Below are positions 42,853 through 51,054 of a stretch of DNA of 64,000 nucleotides, piece after piece (positions within the stretch are counted from its first letter, which is position 1; the number at the start of each line of letters is the position of its first letter). The notes beneath the pieces were generated by a model, which was not told where the DNA came from, ran no database searches, and was given only the letters and a program-made list of their open reading frames with translations. The translations under genes and the position numbers were made by a program. Origin of the DNA: Streptomyces mangrovisoli (lineage in GTDB: Bacteria; Actinomycetota; Actinomycetes; Streptomycetales; Streptomycetaceae); contig NZ_LAVA02000076.1 in the NCBI RefSeq assembly GCF_000974985.2, positions 1 to 64,000 on the forward strand, written 5' to 3'.

Positions 42853-43941
42853 TCAGACCGGCCCCGGCGGCTCGCGGCGGGCCACCAGCCGGTAGGCGTT
42901 GCACAGGCCCAGGCGGGCGGCCACCGGCCGGACGGCGAACCGGTCCAGCAGGGTGGCCACCAGCATCGCCGGGACCGCGGCGAGCACCAGCGCGGTGCGC
43001 AGCCACCGACGTGGCGCGGCCGGCGCCTGCGCCCGCCACGGAACGTCGTCGCGCGGCGCGACCCGGTCCACGGCCAGCCACACCGCGGCCAGCAGGTCCA
43101 CCGGGTCGTGCGCGTCGGCGTGCTGCTCCGCCACCACCGTGAACCCCAGACGCTCCAGCCGGGCCCGCAGGCCCGCCACCGGCATCAGATGCAGGTGCTG
43201 CGGCTGGAGCCAGGGCAGCCACCACCGGCCCAGCAGACGGGCGTACCGGCTCGCCGGGTCCGGTACCTCGATCACCAGATGCCCCCCGGCCCGCACCACC
43301 CGCGCCGCGGCGCGCAGTTCGGCGTCCGGATCGGCGGCGTGCTCCAGGCAGTGGAACATGCTCACCACGTCGTACCCGCCGGAGAGTGCCGACGCGAGCG
43401 CGGGCAGGGTGCCTCGGTGGCCGTGGTCCACCCGCCCCTCCCGCTCGGCGAGTTCGACCCCCTCGGTGACGTCGAGGCCGTCGAACACGGTGCCGGGCAG
43501 CACCACGCGGGCCGCCGCGCAGAAGTGCCCGTGCCCGGTGCCCACGTCGAGCCACTTCTTCGGCTCGGGGTCGTGCGGCAGCAGCGCCCGGGCCCGCTGC
43601 CGGTACATCGCGGTGCGGCCCCCGAAGGTGGCGCCCGTGCGGTCCTCGCCGAGTCCGTCGTAGAAGTCGCGGTAGTAGAACTCCAGCCCCGCCTCGTTCA
43701 GTTGGGGGTTCTGGAAGACGTGCCCGCAGTCCCGGCAGCGGTCGAGCGCGAAGTGGCCCGGTTTGTGCTGGAGCAGGTCCGTGGTGCGCAGCCGGGTCGT
43801 GAGCCGGCCCCCGCCGCACCAGGGGCAGGCGGAGCGGCGCGGCGCGAAGAACCGCTCGGTCCCTGCGGCGAGATCGGCCAGGTAGCGGGGGCGCAGCGCG
43901 GCGACGCGCGCGGCACGGCGGTCTCTCTTGCCCTCGCTCAT
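42853..43941 (-). CDS. SAM-dependent methyltransferase with N-terminal zinc-ribbon-like segment
   Basis: 362 residues. N-terminal Cys pairs in RRSACPWCGGG and DRCRDCGHVFQNPQLNEAGL form a probable zinc-binding ribbon, as in C-methyltransferases of sugar biosynthesis. The SAM site is WLDVGTGHGHFCAAARVV (motif I), then GGYDVVSMFHCLEHAADPDA and VRAGGHLVIEVPD. A C-terminal stretch TALVLAAVPAMLVATLLD is one likely membrane segment, so the protein may sit at the membrane. The last gene of the PKS operon, overlapping the glycosyltransferase by four bases, it probably methylates the sugar or the lipid made by the PKS. Confidence 0.88.
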   Translation of the reverse strand: MSEGKRDRRAARVAALRPRYLADLAAGTERFFAPRRSACPWCGGGRLTTRLRTTDLLQHKPGHFALDRCRDCGHVFQNPQLNEAGLEFYYRDFYDGLGEDRTGATFGGRTAMYRQRARALLPHDPEPKKWLDVGTGHGHFCAAARVVLPGTVFDGLDVTEGVELAEREGRVDHGHRGTLPALASALSGGYDVVSMFHCLEHAADPDAELRAAARVVRAGGHLVIEVPDPASRYARLLGRWWLPWLQPQHLHLMPVAGLRARLERLGFTVVAEQHADAHDPVDLLAAVWLAVDRVAPRDDVPWRAQAPAAPRRWLRTALVLAAVPAMLVATLLDRFAVRPVAARLGLCNAYRLVARREPPGPV

Positions 43942-45134
43942 CGTGCCCGCCCGTCTCTTGGCCCCGTGGCCAGGCGTTCGAGGTGGTCGGCCGCGGCGGC
44001 GGTCCCGCCCGCGGCGCGGAACGCGGCGGCGAGCCGCTCGGCGGCGGCGCGGTGGCCGGGTTCGTGCAGTACGGCGTCCACGGCCTGTCCGAGCACGGGT
44101 GCCGTGGCCCGCCCGAAGCGCACCCGCACCCCCGCGCCCGCGCCGGTGACCTGGGCGGCGATGACGGGCTGGTCGTCGCGGACCGGCGCCACGACCAGCG
44201 GCACACCGTGCCACAGCGCCTCGCACACCGTGTTGTGCCCGGCATGGCAGACCACCGCGTCCATCCTTTCCAGCAGAGCCAGTTGGGGCACCGAACCGGT
44301 CACCAGCACGTCCTTGTCCGGCGGTTCGGCGGCCAGGACGCCGCCCGGGTCGACCACCACCGACTGCACCCGGTCGGCCCGTTCGCGCAGCGCACGGACG
44401 CACTCGGTGAGAAACCGCCGCCCGACATCGGCGTTGGCGGTGCCGAGGGTGACGAGCACCTTGGCACGGCCCCGGTCCAGCCACCCCCAGGGAAAGTTGT
44501 CGGCCGCGGGCCGCCGGGCGATCGAGGGCCCGACATGGCGGATGTGCCGCCCCGTCCGGCGCGTGGGGCCGACGAGTTCGGGGGTGCTGAACACGAGGAC
44601 CAGATGCGGCGAGAACCGCGGGTCCGCAGTGCCCGCCGGGTCCCCGATCCGGCCGCGCAGCGCGGTCAGCCGGTCCTCCAGCCAGGCCGCCACCCGGGGA
44701 ATCCCGTCGAACGCGTCCCCGAACTCGGCGGACGTGGTGGCCGACGTCGCCCACGGCACCCCGAGCCGTTCGGCCACCAGCGCCCCGGCGAAGGCCTGTT
44801 GGTCGGCCACCACCACATCGGGCCCGAACTCCTCGACGGCCGCCCGCACACCCGCCGCCATGTCCTCGGCCAGCGGCAGCAGATACCACTCCCAGAGGAA
44901 CTTCAGCGCCTCCGGCCCGCGCAGGTCCGGCGGCCGCTCGGCACCGCCCGCGCCCAGCACCCGCCCGGCGCACCCGAACACCCTCGCCCCCGGGCCCGCG
45001 AGCCGCCGTACCAGCGCGGGATCGGCGCACACCCACGCCACCCGGTGGCCGCGCGCGGCGAGTTCGGCCGCGACGCCCACGGCCGGGTTGATGTGCCCGA
45101 CCAACGGCGGCACGGCGAACAGGAATCGGCTCAC
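43938..45134 (-). CDS. Glycosyltransferase, GT1/UGT-like (MGT family)
   Basis: 398 residues. The N-terminal acceptor half begins RFLFAVPPLVGHINPAVGVA (H in GHINP is the usual catalytic His of GT1 enzymes), with FGPDVVVADQQAFAGALVAE. The C-terminal nucleotide-sugar half has VLVTLGTANADVGRRFLTEC and the donor motif VVCHAGHNTVCEALWHGVPL followed by VAPVRDDQPVIAAQ. GTG start overlapping the hydrolase stop. It sits in the PKS operon and likely glycosylates the polyketide or fatty-acid product; donor sugar unknown. Neither sugar-biosynthesis genes nor resistance glycosidases are visible. Confidence 0.9.
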   Translation of the reverse strand: MSRFLFAVPPLVGHINPAVGVAAELAARGHRVAWVCADPALVRRLAGPGARVFGCAGRVLGAGGAERPPDLRGPEALKFLWEWYLLPLAEDMAAGVRAAVEEFGPDVVVADQQAFAGALVAERLGVPWATSATTSAEFGDAFDGIPRVAAWLEDRLTALRGRIGDPAGTADPRFSPHLVLVFSTPELVGPTRRTGRHIRHVGPSIARRPAADNFPWGWLDRGRAKVLVTLGTANADVGRRFLTECVRALRERADRVQSVVVDPGGVLAAEPPDKDVLVTGSVPQLALLERMDAVVCHAGHNTVCEALWHGVPLVVAPVRDDQPVIAAQVTGAGAGVRVRFGRATAPVLGQAVDAVLHEPGHRAAAERLAAAFRAAGGTAAAADHLERLATGPRDGRAR

Positions 45135-45952
45135 CGGACGCTCGCCCCCTCCCGCGGCAGGGCGCCCGTGGAGCGGATCAGGTCCAGCACCCGCCCGCCC
45201 ACCGCAGCACCCGCCTCCACCAGCACCGAGTGCTCGTGCCCCGGCAGGACCACGCTGCGGAAGTCGGCCAGCAGCGCCCGCTGCGCCGGCACCGTCTCGA
45301 CCTGCGCGGAGTCACCGCCGTAGATCCCGAGCACCGGGCAGCGCACGGACCGTATCTGAGTGTCCGTCAGTGTCCGGCTGGCCGGGATGTCCACGCCCAG
45401 GGTCGTCTCGCGGGCCAGCCGCGCCGCGGACCGGGCGAGCCGGGCCGTGTTGGGCCCACGGTGGGCGGTGATCCAGGCGATCGCCGCGGCCTCGTCGTAC
45501 GCGAGCTGCGTCACGACCTGCCGCAGCGCCTCCGCGATCTTCGCCGTCCACGACGCGGTGGCCGGTTCCGACTCGATCAGGGTGAGGGTCGCCGCGCGCT
45601 GCGGACGGCGGGCGGCGAAGCCGAACGCGACCGTGCCGCCGTAGGAGTTGCCGACGAGATGCACGGGTCCGGTGACGCCCAGCCGGGCGAGCAGCGCCTC
45701 CAGGTCGTCGATGGTGTCGTCGAGGGTGTAGCCGCTGCGCGGGCGGTCGCTGCGGCCGTGCCCGCGCAGGTCGTACATCACCACGTCCAGCCCGGCCGCC
45801 GCGAACGCCGGTGCCACGGTGAAGTAGTAGCTGGCCAGGCTGTCGGTGAGCAGGCCGTGCACCAGCACCACGGTGCCGAGCGGGGTGGCGCCGCCGGGCG
45901 GGCCGAGGCGCTGCACATGCAGGCGCAGCCCGCCGATGTCGACCGTCGCCAT
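45131..45952 (-). CDS. Alpha/beta hydrolase, probable thioesterase or product-release enzyme of the PKS
   Basis: 273 residues. Triad visible: Ser in VHLVGNSYGGTVAFGFAARR (G-N-S-Y-G-G), Asp near LGIYGGDSAQVETV, His in VLPGHEHSVLVEAGA. The lid segment is helical, and VVLVHGLLTDSLASYYFTVA and MYDLRGHGRSDRPRSGY are standard. The two PKS proteins carry no thioesterase domain, so this free enzyme is the best candidate for chain release (inference). It lies three bases from the ACP gene and overlaps the glycosyltransferase by four. A separate detoxifying or lactonase role cannot be excluded. Confidence 0.85.
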   Translation of the reverse strand: MATVDIGGLRLHVQRLGPPGGATPLGTVVLVHGLLTDSLASYYFTVAPAFAAAGLDVVMYDLRGHGRSDRPRSGYTLDDTIDDLEALLARLGVTGPVHLVGNSYGGTVAFGFAARRPQRAATLTLIESEPATASWTAKIAEALRQVVTQLAYDEAAAIAWITAHRGPNTARLARSAARLARETTLGVDIPASRTLTDTQIRSVRCPVLGIYGGDSAQVETVPAQRALLADFRSVVLPGHEHSVLVEAGAAVGGRVLDLIRSTGALPREGASVR

Positions 45953-45955
45953 GGT

Positions 45956-46294
45956 TCAGTTCGCCCCCGCCGCGTCGAGCCGCGCCACGACGTACCCGAC
46001 GAGGCGTCCCACGGTCAGGTCGATGATCTCGTCGAACTCCATCCCGGCCACGAACTCGGCCAGGTTGACCCGCTCGCCGTAGCGTTCCTGGAGCAGGCCC
46101 GCGAGGGCGACCAGGTCGATGCTCTCCAGTTCCAGGTCCCGGTTGAAGGTCGTCTCCATACCGATCTCGACGTCGTCGGTGCCGTACCCGTCGAGCAGCG
46201 TCAGGAGCATGTCCGTGACCTCGGCGAGGACGGTCCGTTCGGTGGCGGGCGGCGGGGTGTCCGTCGTGGTGCGGTGGTGGGGGGCGGCGGTCAT
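45956..46294 (-). CDS. Free-standing acyl carrier protein of the PKS operon
   Basis: 112 residues with one ACP domain after a Thr/Pro-rich N-terminal tail. The phosphopantetheine Ser lies in DLELESIDLVALAGLLQERY, in the D-L-E-x-x-S-I-D context; the fourth helix follows as IDLTVGRLVGYVVARLDAAG. The overlap with the PKS stop (ATGA at 46291-46294) couples synthesis. Since the large PKS protein carries only one ACP, this one may hold the starter, the chain during modification, or the product before release. The PPTase domain of the preceding PKS protein is probably its activator. Confidence 0.92.
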   Translation of the reverse strand: MTAAPHHRTTTDTPPPATERTVLAEVTDMLLTLLDGYGTDDVEIGMETTFNRDLELESIDLVALAGLLQERYGERVNLAEFVAGMEFDEIIDLTVGRLVGYVVARLDAAGAN

Positions 46295-49200
46295 CGGTGG
46301 CTGTCCTCCTCGTGCGGGTGGCCCTCGGTCCAGGCCACGACGTAGTCCCGCGCCGGAAGGAGGGGCGGGTTGGCGACGCGCTCGGTGTGCACGGTGTACG
46401 CGGCGGCGCGGCGGCCCGACACGGTCAGCAGGGTGCCGTCGCCGGTGGCCCCGGCGACGGCGAAGTCCCGTGGCCGGCCGCCGAATCCGGTTCCCTCGGC
46501 CTTGGCGACCGCCTCCTTCGCGGCCCAGAACCGGGTGAACCACAGCGCCTCCGTGCCGCCGCCCTCCTTCGACAGGGCACGCAACAGCCGCAGTTCGTCC
46601 GGGCCGAGCGCCGCCGCCACGGTCTGCGGGGTGCGCGGCACGACCTCTTCCAGATCGATGCCGGGTCCGATGGCGGGACCGGTGCCGGGGCCGAGGCCGG
46701 AGCCCGCGCCGGGTCCGGTGGCCGCGGCGGCGGTGGTCGGGTCGGCGCCGGGACGGTCCGCGCGCGGTCGCACGATCGCCGCCCCCGCCTCCGCCCGATG
46801 AGCCAAGGAGACATCCAGCGGCGGCAGTTCACGCCCGTGCAGCCCTACGACGAAGGGCCGGCCCGAGGCGTCGTTGCGTACCCGGATCTCGGCCGGGAAC
46901 ACCGGCCCGTCACCCTGGTCCCACAGCCACTGCCGTACGGCGTCCTTGACGGCGATCCGGCCCAGCAGCCACTGTCTGCGGCCCCGCGGGGGCAGCGCCG
47001 CGTACTCGGCCCGCTCCTCGCCGCCGAGCGAGTTGCGCATGATCAGCTCGCGGGAGGCGAGATCGGGCCAGCGCTCGAACAGCAGGGCCCAGCCGCCCGG
47101 TCGGGCCTTCGACAGGGTGTGGCGTTCGGGGAAGCGCTCCACCGGGCGGGTCGTGGGGTCGTTGTCGAAGCGCCGGTCCTGCCAGCCGCGGATGTCCGCC
47201 CAGACCTCGCCCGCCACGCTCAGCTGGATGTCGGCCTCCAGGACCGTGTCGGTCAGCGAGGTCACCCGGATCACGCACTCCACCTCGGTGCCCGGGGCGG
47301 GACGGCGGCCGTGGAACCGCAACTCCCCGATGCGCACGGGGAAGACGACGGTCCGCTCGGTGCGGGTCGCCATGATCCAGTAGCCGAGCAGCTGTCCCGC
47401 GTTGTCGAGCAGCGCGCCCGGCGCGGGCGGGGTGGTGAGGACGCCGCGTACATGCCGGTTGCCGATCGCGGTGAGTTCGGTCATGCCCTGGAAGCGCGGG
47501 CCGTGGAACATCCAGCGCTCGGCGTAGAGCTGGGCGGCGGTGTGCTCGGGGACGCGCTCGGATTCGGGGTCGACCGGCAGCCGCTCGGGGCGCTCGGCCG
47601 GAAGGGCGGCGGCCAGTTCGACGACGGCGCGGGCGCGGGGGCCGAAGGAGACGGCGAGCCGGTCCGGTCCCCGCGGCACCGCCGTCACGGTGACGTCGAC
47701 CGCCGGAGTCGCGGTCAGCCACTCCTCGAACCGCGCGCCGTGCACGGCGACCGGCAGCAGTCCCGGGGCCGCCTCGGCGGCCGCGTCCATCAGGTGCTCC
47801 ACGATCGTCGTCGCGGGCACGACCGGCCACCGGTCGGCCACGTCGGGCCAGCCGGGCCGCTGGGGGAAGAAGCAGTGGTCGAGGAGGTAGGGCATCGAGT
47901 CGGGCGCGACGCGCACCACCTTCTGCCAAGGAGCGGCGGGTGGCGCTCCGGGTGTTGCCGCGGGTGCGGGTGTGGGCGCGGGCGTATGTACCTGCGCCTG
48001 CGCCCGTGCCGCGGGTGCGGTCGGAGTCCGAGTCGGCGCCGCGGCCGGGGTCACTGCCCCGTCGAGGGGCGTGCGGCGGGCGCGTGCGGCGAGCAGGGCG
48101 GTCGCCGTGTCCGCCGTGTCCCGCATCAGGGCGCTCAGTTCGGCGGCGACGGGGTGGCGGACGGCCAGGTCCTCCCACGCGGTGAGGGGCCGCGTGCGGG
48201 CGACCGGTGGCAACCCGGCGTCGGCCGGGCGCAGACCGGCCCGCAGACCGGCCGCCACCCGGTCGTCGAGGGAGACCAGCGCCGCGTCGAGATCGAGGCG
48301 CATCGGCCGTCCACGCGGTGCCGGTGCCGGTGCCGGTGCCGGTGCCGCCGCCGTGGCGGGTGCGGTCGTCGCGGGTGTGTCCGCAGGCCGGTCGGCGTCG
48401 AGGCGCGGGACGGGATCCGCACCCGCCGACCACAGCGCGGCGGCCACCCGGCGCAGTTGCGCGAGGCCGTCGCGATGGGGGGAGTTGGCGGGCACGACCA
48501 GATGGTCCCGGCCGCGCAGGGTGTCGCCGATCAGGCCGCCGAGCCGGCCGGGTCCGCACTGCACGAACGCCCGGTGCCCGGCCGCGTACAGGGCCTCCAC
48601 GAGCTGCCGGAACCGCACCGGCTCCAGCAGATGCCGTACGAACAGCTCACGCACGGCCGGCTCGTCCGCCGGGAACGGCGCGGCGGTGGTGCCGGACCAC
48701 ACCGGTACGGCCGGGGGACGCAGCCGCAGGCGCCGCGCGGCCTCCTCGATGGGCCCGAGGCAGGGCGCCAGCATCGGCGTGTGGAAGCCGGACCGGAACG
48801 GCAGCACCTGGCTGAGCACGCCCCGGGCGCGGAAGTCCCGCACGAACTCCTCGACCGCCGCCTGCGGCCCGCACACCATCGACTGGCCCGGCGCGTTGTC
48901 GTGCGAGAGCACGACCCCGGCGGCCGCCCAGCCGTCCTCGTCCAGGGTGGCGACGACGCGTTCGGCGGACGCGCCCACGGCCCCGAAGGCCAGCCCGGGC
49001 AGGGACACCGAGTCCGGGTCGAAGCCGGCCATGAAGGCGTCGACCTCGTCGCCGGAGTACATCCCGGCCACGGTCATCGCCGTCCACTCGCCGACGCTGT
49101 GTCCGGCCACAGCGTCGGGTACGACCCCCATGCGGCGCAGGGCCCGGTCGAGGAGCCGGCCGACCGCGACGACCTCGAAGCCGTGCCGGCCCACGTCGCC

Positions 49201-51054
49201 GACGCGAGCGGCCCGCCCGTCGCGCGCGGACGTCGCGGCCAGGCCGAAGTGGGCGGCGACGTCCTCGACCCGCGGGGCGAAGTCGGCTTCGAGGCCGGGG
49301 AAGACGAAGACGAGTCCGCCGTGTCCCGGGCCGAGCAGCGGGCGGGGACGGAACCAGACGTCGTCGCGTCCGTGCCAGCCCTCGCCCCGCGCGACCGCCC
49401 GGCGTGCGAGGGCCAGCCGCCGCCCGGTCGGATCGACGACGCCGAGCCGGACCGGACCCGCCTCCCGCGCCGCGCGGTCCGGGTCGAGACCGGCGGCGAG
49501 CACGCCCGCGTCGTCGGTGTCGAGCAACCGGGCGAGACCCTCGGGCCCGTCCGCCGCGAGCAGCAGTACCCGCTCGGGTTCGGCGACCTCCACGACCGCG
49601 GGCGCACGGCCCTTTCCACTCCGGGACTCGGCGGCGCGGTCCGGTGCCTCCTCCAGCACCACGTGGGCGTTGATCCCGCCGAAGCCGAAGGCGTTCACGG
49701 CGGCCCGGCGCACGAGCCGCGCACCGGTGGTCTCCCAGGGCCGCGCCGTCGCGAGCGGGCGGAACCGGGTCGCGGCGAGCGCGGGATGCGGGTCGTCGCA
49801 GTGCAGGGTCGGCAACAGGGTGGCGTGGTGCAGGGCGAGGGCGGCCTTGATCAGACCGGCCACCCCGGCCGCCGGCATCGCGTGCCCGATCATCGACTTC
49901 ACCGACCCGATCACCGCGTCCGGCTCTCCGGTCCCGGCTCCGAACACGTCGGCGAGGGTGGCGAGTTCCGCCGTGTCCCCGGCGGGTGTCGCGGTGCCGT
50001 GTGCCTCCAGCAGCCCGATCGAGCCGGGCTGCGCGGGATCGAGGCCGGCCGCCCGCCAGGCCGCCCGGACCGCGCGCGCCTGACCGCCCGGGTCGGGGGT
50101 GGCGGGCCCGGCGGCCCGGCCGTCGCTCGCCACCCCGGTGCCGCGCACGACGGCGTAGATCCGGTCCCCGTCCCGTTCCGCGTCGGCCAGCCGCTTGAGG
50201 ACGACCACACCGGTGCCCTCGCCGATGAGGATGCCGTCGGCGTCCCGGTGGAAGGGGCGGCTGCGCTGACTGGGGGAGAGGGCGCGCAGTTGGGAGAAGA
50301 CGCTCCACAGGGTGATGTCGTGGCAGTGGTGGACGCCCCCGGCGAGCATCACGTCGCAGCGGCCGGAGGCGAGTTCGCCGATCGCCTGGTCGACGGCGAC
50401 GAGGGACGACGCGCACGCCGCGTCCACCGTGTAGGCGGGGCCGCCCAGATCGAGCCGGTTCGCGACCCGGGACGCGGCGAGGCTGGGCACCAGGCCGATG
50501 GCCGACTCGGGCCGGTCGGGCCCGAGTCGCGCGGTGAACGCCTCGCGTACGCGGTCCAGTTGCGTGTCCGGGAGGTCGGGCAGCAGCTCCCCGAGGGTGC
50601 GTACGAGCTGATGGGCCGTGCGCACCCGTTGGTCGAGCCGGACCAGGCCGGGGGTGAGATAGCCGCCCCGGCCCAGCACCACGCCGACCCGGGCGCGGTC
50701 GGGCAGCCGGTCCGGGCCGCCCGCGTCGGCGATCGCGGCGGCGGCCACGTCGAGGGCGATCAGCTGGTCGGGTTCGGTGCCCGCCACCGTGTTGGGCATG
50801 ATCCCGAACCGGGTCGGGTCGATCCGCGCGAGACCGTCGACGAAGCCGCCCCTGCGGCAGTACACCTCGTCCGGGGCCGCCGGTCCGGTGTGCGCGCCGG
50901 GCCGGTAGTAGGCGGCGTCCCAGCGGCCGTCCGGCACGTCCCCGACGGCGTCGACGCCGTCGCGCAGATTGTGCCAGTACCGGTCCAGGTCGCCCGCGCC
51001 GGGCAGCAGCGCCGCCATCCCGACGACGGCGACCGGTGTCTGACGGGCCGTCAC
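46291..51054 (-). CDS. Iterative PKS subunit: KS-AT-DH-PPTase (PUFA/hglE-like)
   Basis: 1587 residues. KS (about 5-430): active Cys in VDAACASSLVAV (about 214) and two His in LLEAHGTATPAGD and IGHAMPAAGVAGL. AT (about 560-880): AGHSVGEWTAMTV (Ser about 655) and SGFHTPMLAP. An Ala/Pro linker follows near 905. DH double hotdog (about 1050-1330): LLDHCFFPQRPGW, VPATTIVEHLMDAA, and Asp in LLDNAGQLLGYW (about 1217). C-terminal PPTase (about 1370-1587): PGIDLEEVV and FWAAKEAVAKAEGTG. GTG start overlapping the stop of the large PKS. The order KS-AT-...-DH-PPTase recalls Pfa and enediyne PKSs, but the NPD-bearing partner makes it PUFA/hglE-like. Confidence 0.93.
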   Translation of the reverse strand: MTARQTPVAVVGMAALLPGAGDLDRYWHNLRDGVDAVGDVPDGRWDAAYYRPGAHTGPAAPDEVYCRRGGFVDGLARIDPTRFGIMPNTVAGTEPDQLIALDVAAAAIADAGGPDRLPDRARVGVVLGRGGYLTPGLVRLDQRVRTAHQLVRTLGELLPDLPDTQLDRVREAFTARLGPDRPESAIGLVPSLAASRVANRLDLGGPAYTVDAACASSLVAVDQAIGELASGRCDVMLAGGVHHCHDITLWSVFSQLRALSPSQRSRPFHRDADGILIGEGTGVVVLKRLADAERDGDRIYAVVRGTGVASDGRAAGPATPDPGGQARAVRAAWRAAGLDPAQPGSIGLLEAHGTATPAGDTAELATLADVFGAGTGEPDAVIGSVKSMIGHAMPAAGVAGLIKAALALHHATLLPTLHCDDPHPALAATRFRPLATARPWETTGARLVRRAAVNAFGFGGINAHVVLEEAPDRAAESRSGKGRAPAVVEVAEPERVLLLAADGPEGLARLLDTDDAGVLAAGLDPDRAAREAGPVRLGVVDPTGRRLALARRAVARGEGWHGRDDVWFRPRPLLGPGHGGLVFVFPGLEADFAPRVEDVAAHFGLAATSARDGRAARVGDVGRHGFEVVAVGRLLDRALRRMGVVPDAVAGHSVGEWTAMTVAGMYSGDEVDAFMAGFDPDSVSLPGLAFGAVGASAERVVATLDEDGWAAAGVVLSHDNAPGQSMVCGPQAAVEEFVRDFRARGVLSQVLPFRSGFHTPMLAPCLGPIEEAARRLRLRPPAVPVWSGTTAAPFPADEPAVRELFVRHLLEPVRFRQLVEALYAAGHRAFVQCGPGRLGGLIGDTLRGRDHLVVPANSPHRDGLAQLRRVAAALWSAGADPVPRLDADRPADTPATTAPATAAAPAPAPAPAPRGRPMRLDLDAALVSLDDRVAAGLRAGLRPADAGLPPVARTRPLTAWEDLAVRHPVAAELSALMRDTADTATALLAARARRTPLDGAVTPAAAPTRTPTAPAARAQAQVHTPAPTPAPAATPGAPPAAPWQKVVRVAPDSMPYLLDHCFFPQRPGWPDVADRWPVVPATTIVEHLMDAAAEAAPGLLPVAVHGARFEEWLTATPAVDVTVTAVPRGPDRLAVSFGPRARAVVELAAALPAERPERLPVDPESERVPEHTAAQLYAERWMFHGPRFQGMTELTAIGNRHVRGVLTTPPAPGALLDNAGQLLGYWIMATRTERTVVFPVRIGELRFHGRRPAPGTEVECVIRVTSLTDTVLEADIQLSVAGEVWADIRGWQDRRFDNDPTTRPVERFPERHTLSKARPGGWALLFERWPDLASRELIMRNSLGGEERAEYAALPPRGRRQWLLGRIAVKDAVRQWLWDQGDGPVFPAEIRVRNDASGRPFVVGLHGRELPPLDVSLAHRAEAGAAIVRPRADRPGADPTTAAAATGPGAGSGLGPGTGPAIGPGIDLEEVVPRTPQTVAAALGPDELRLLRALSKEGGGTEALWFTRFWAAKEAVAKAEGTGFGGRPRDFAVAGATGDGTLLTVSGRRAAAYTVHTERVANPPLLPARDYVVAWTEGHPHEEDSHR
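48312..48350 (-). repeat. GGTGCC tandem repeat encoding an Ala-Pro linker in the PKS subunit
   Basis: Six copies of the hexamer GGTGCC on the plus strand; the minus-strand protein reads APAPAPAP. It lies between the AT domain and the DH region, where flexible Ala/Pro linkers are normal in this enzyme class. Confidence 0.85.
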
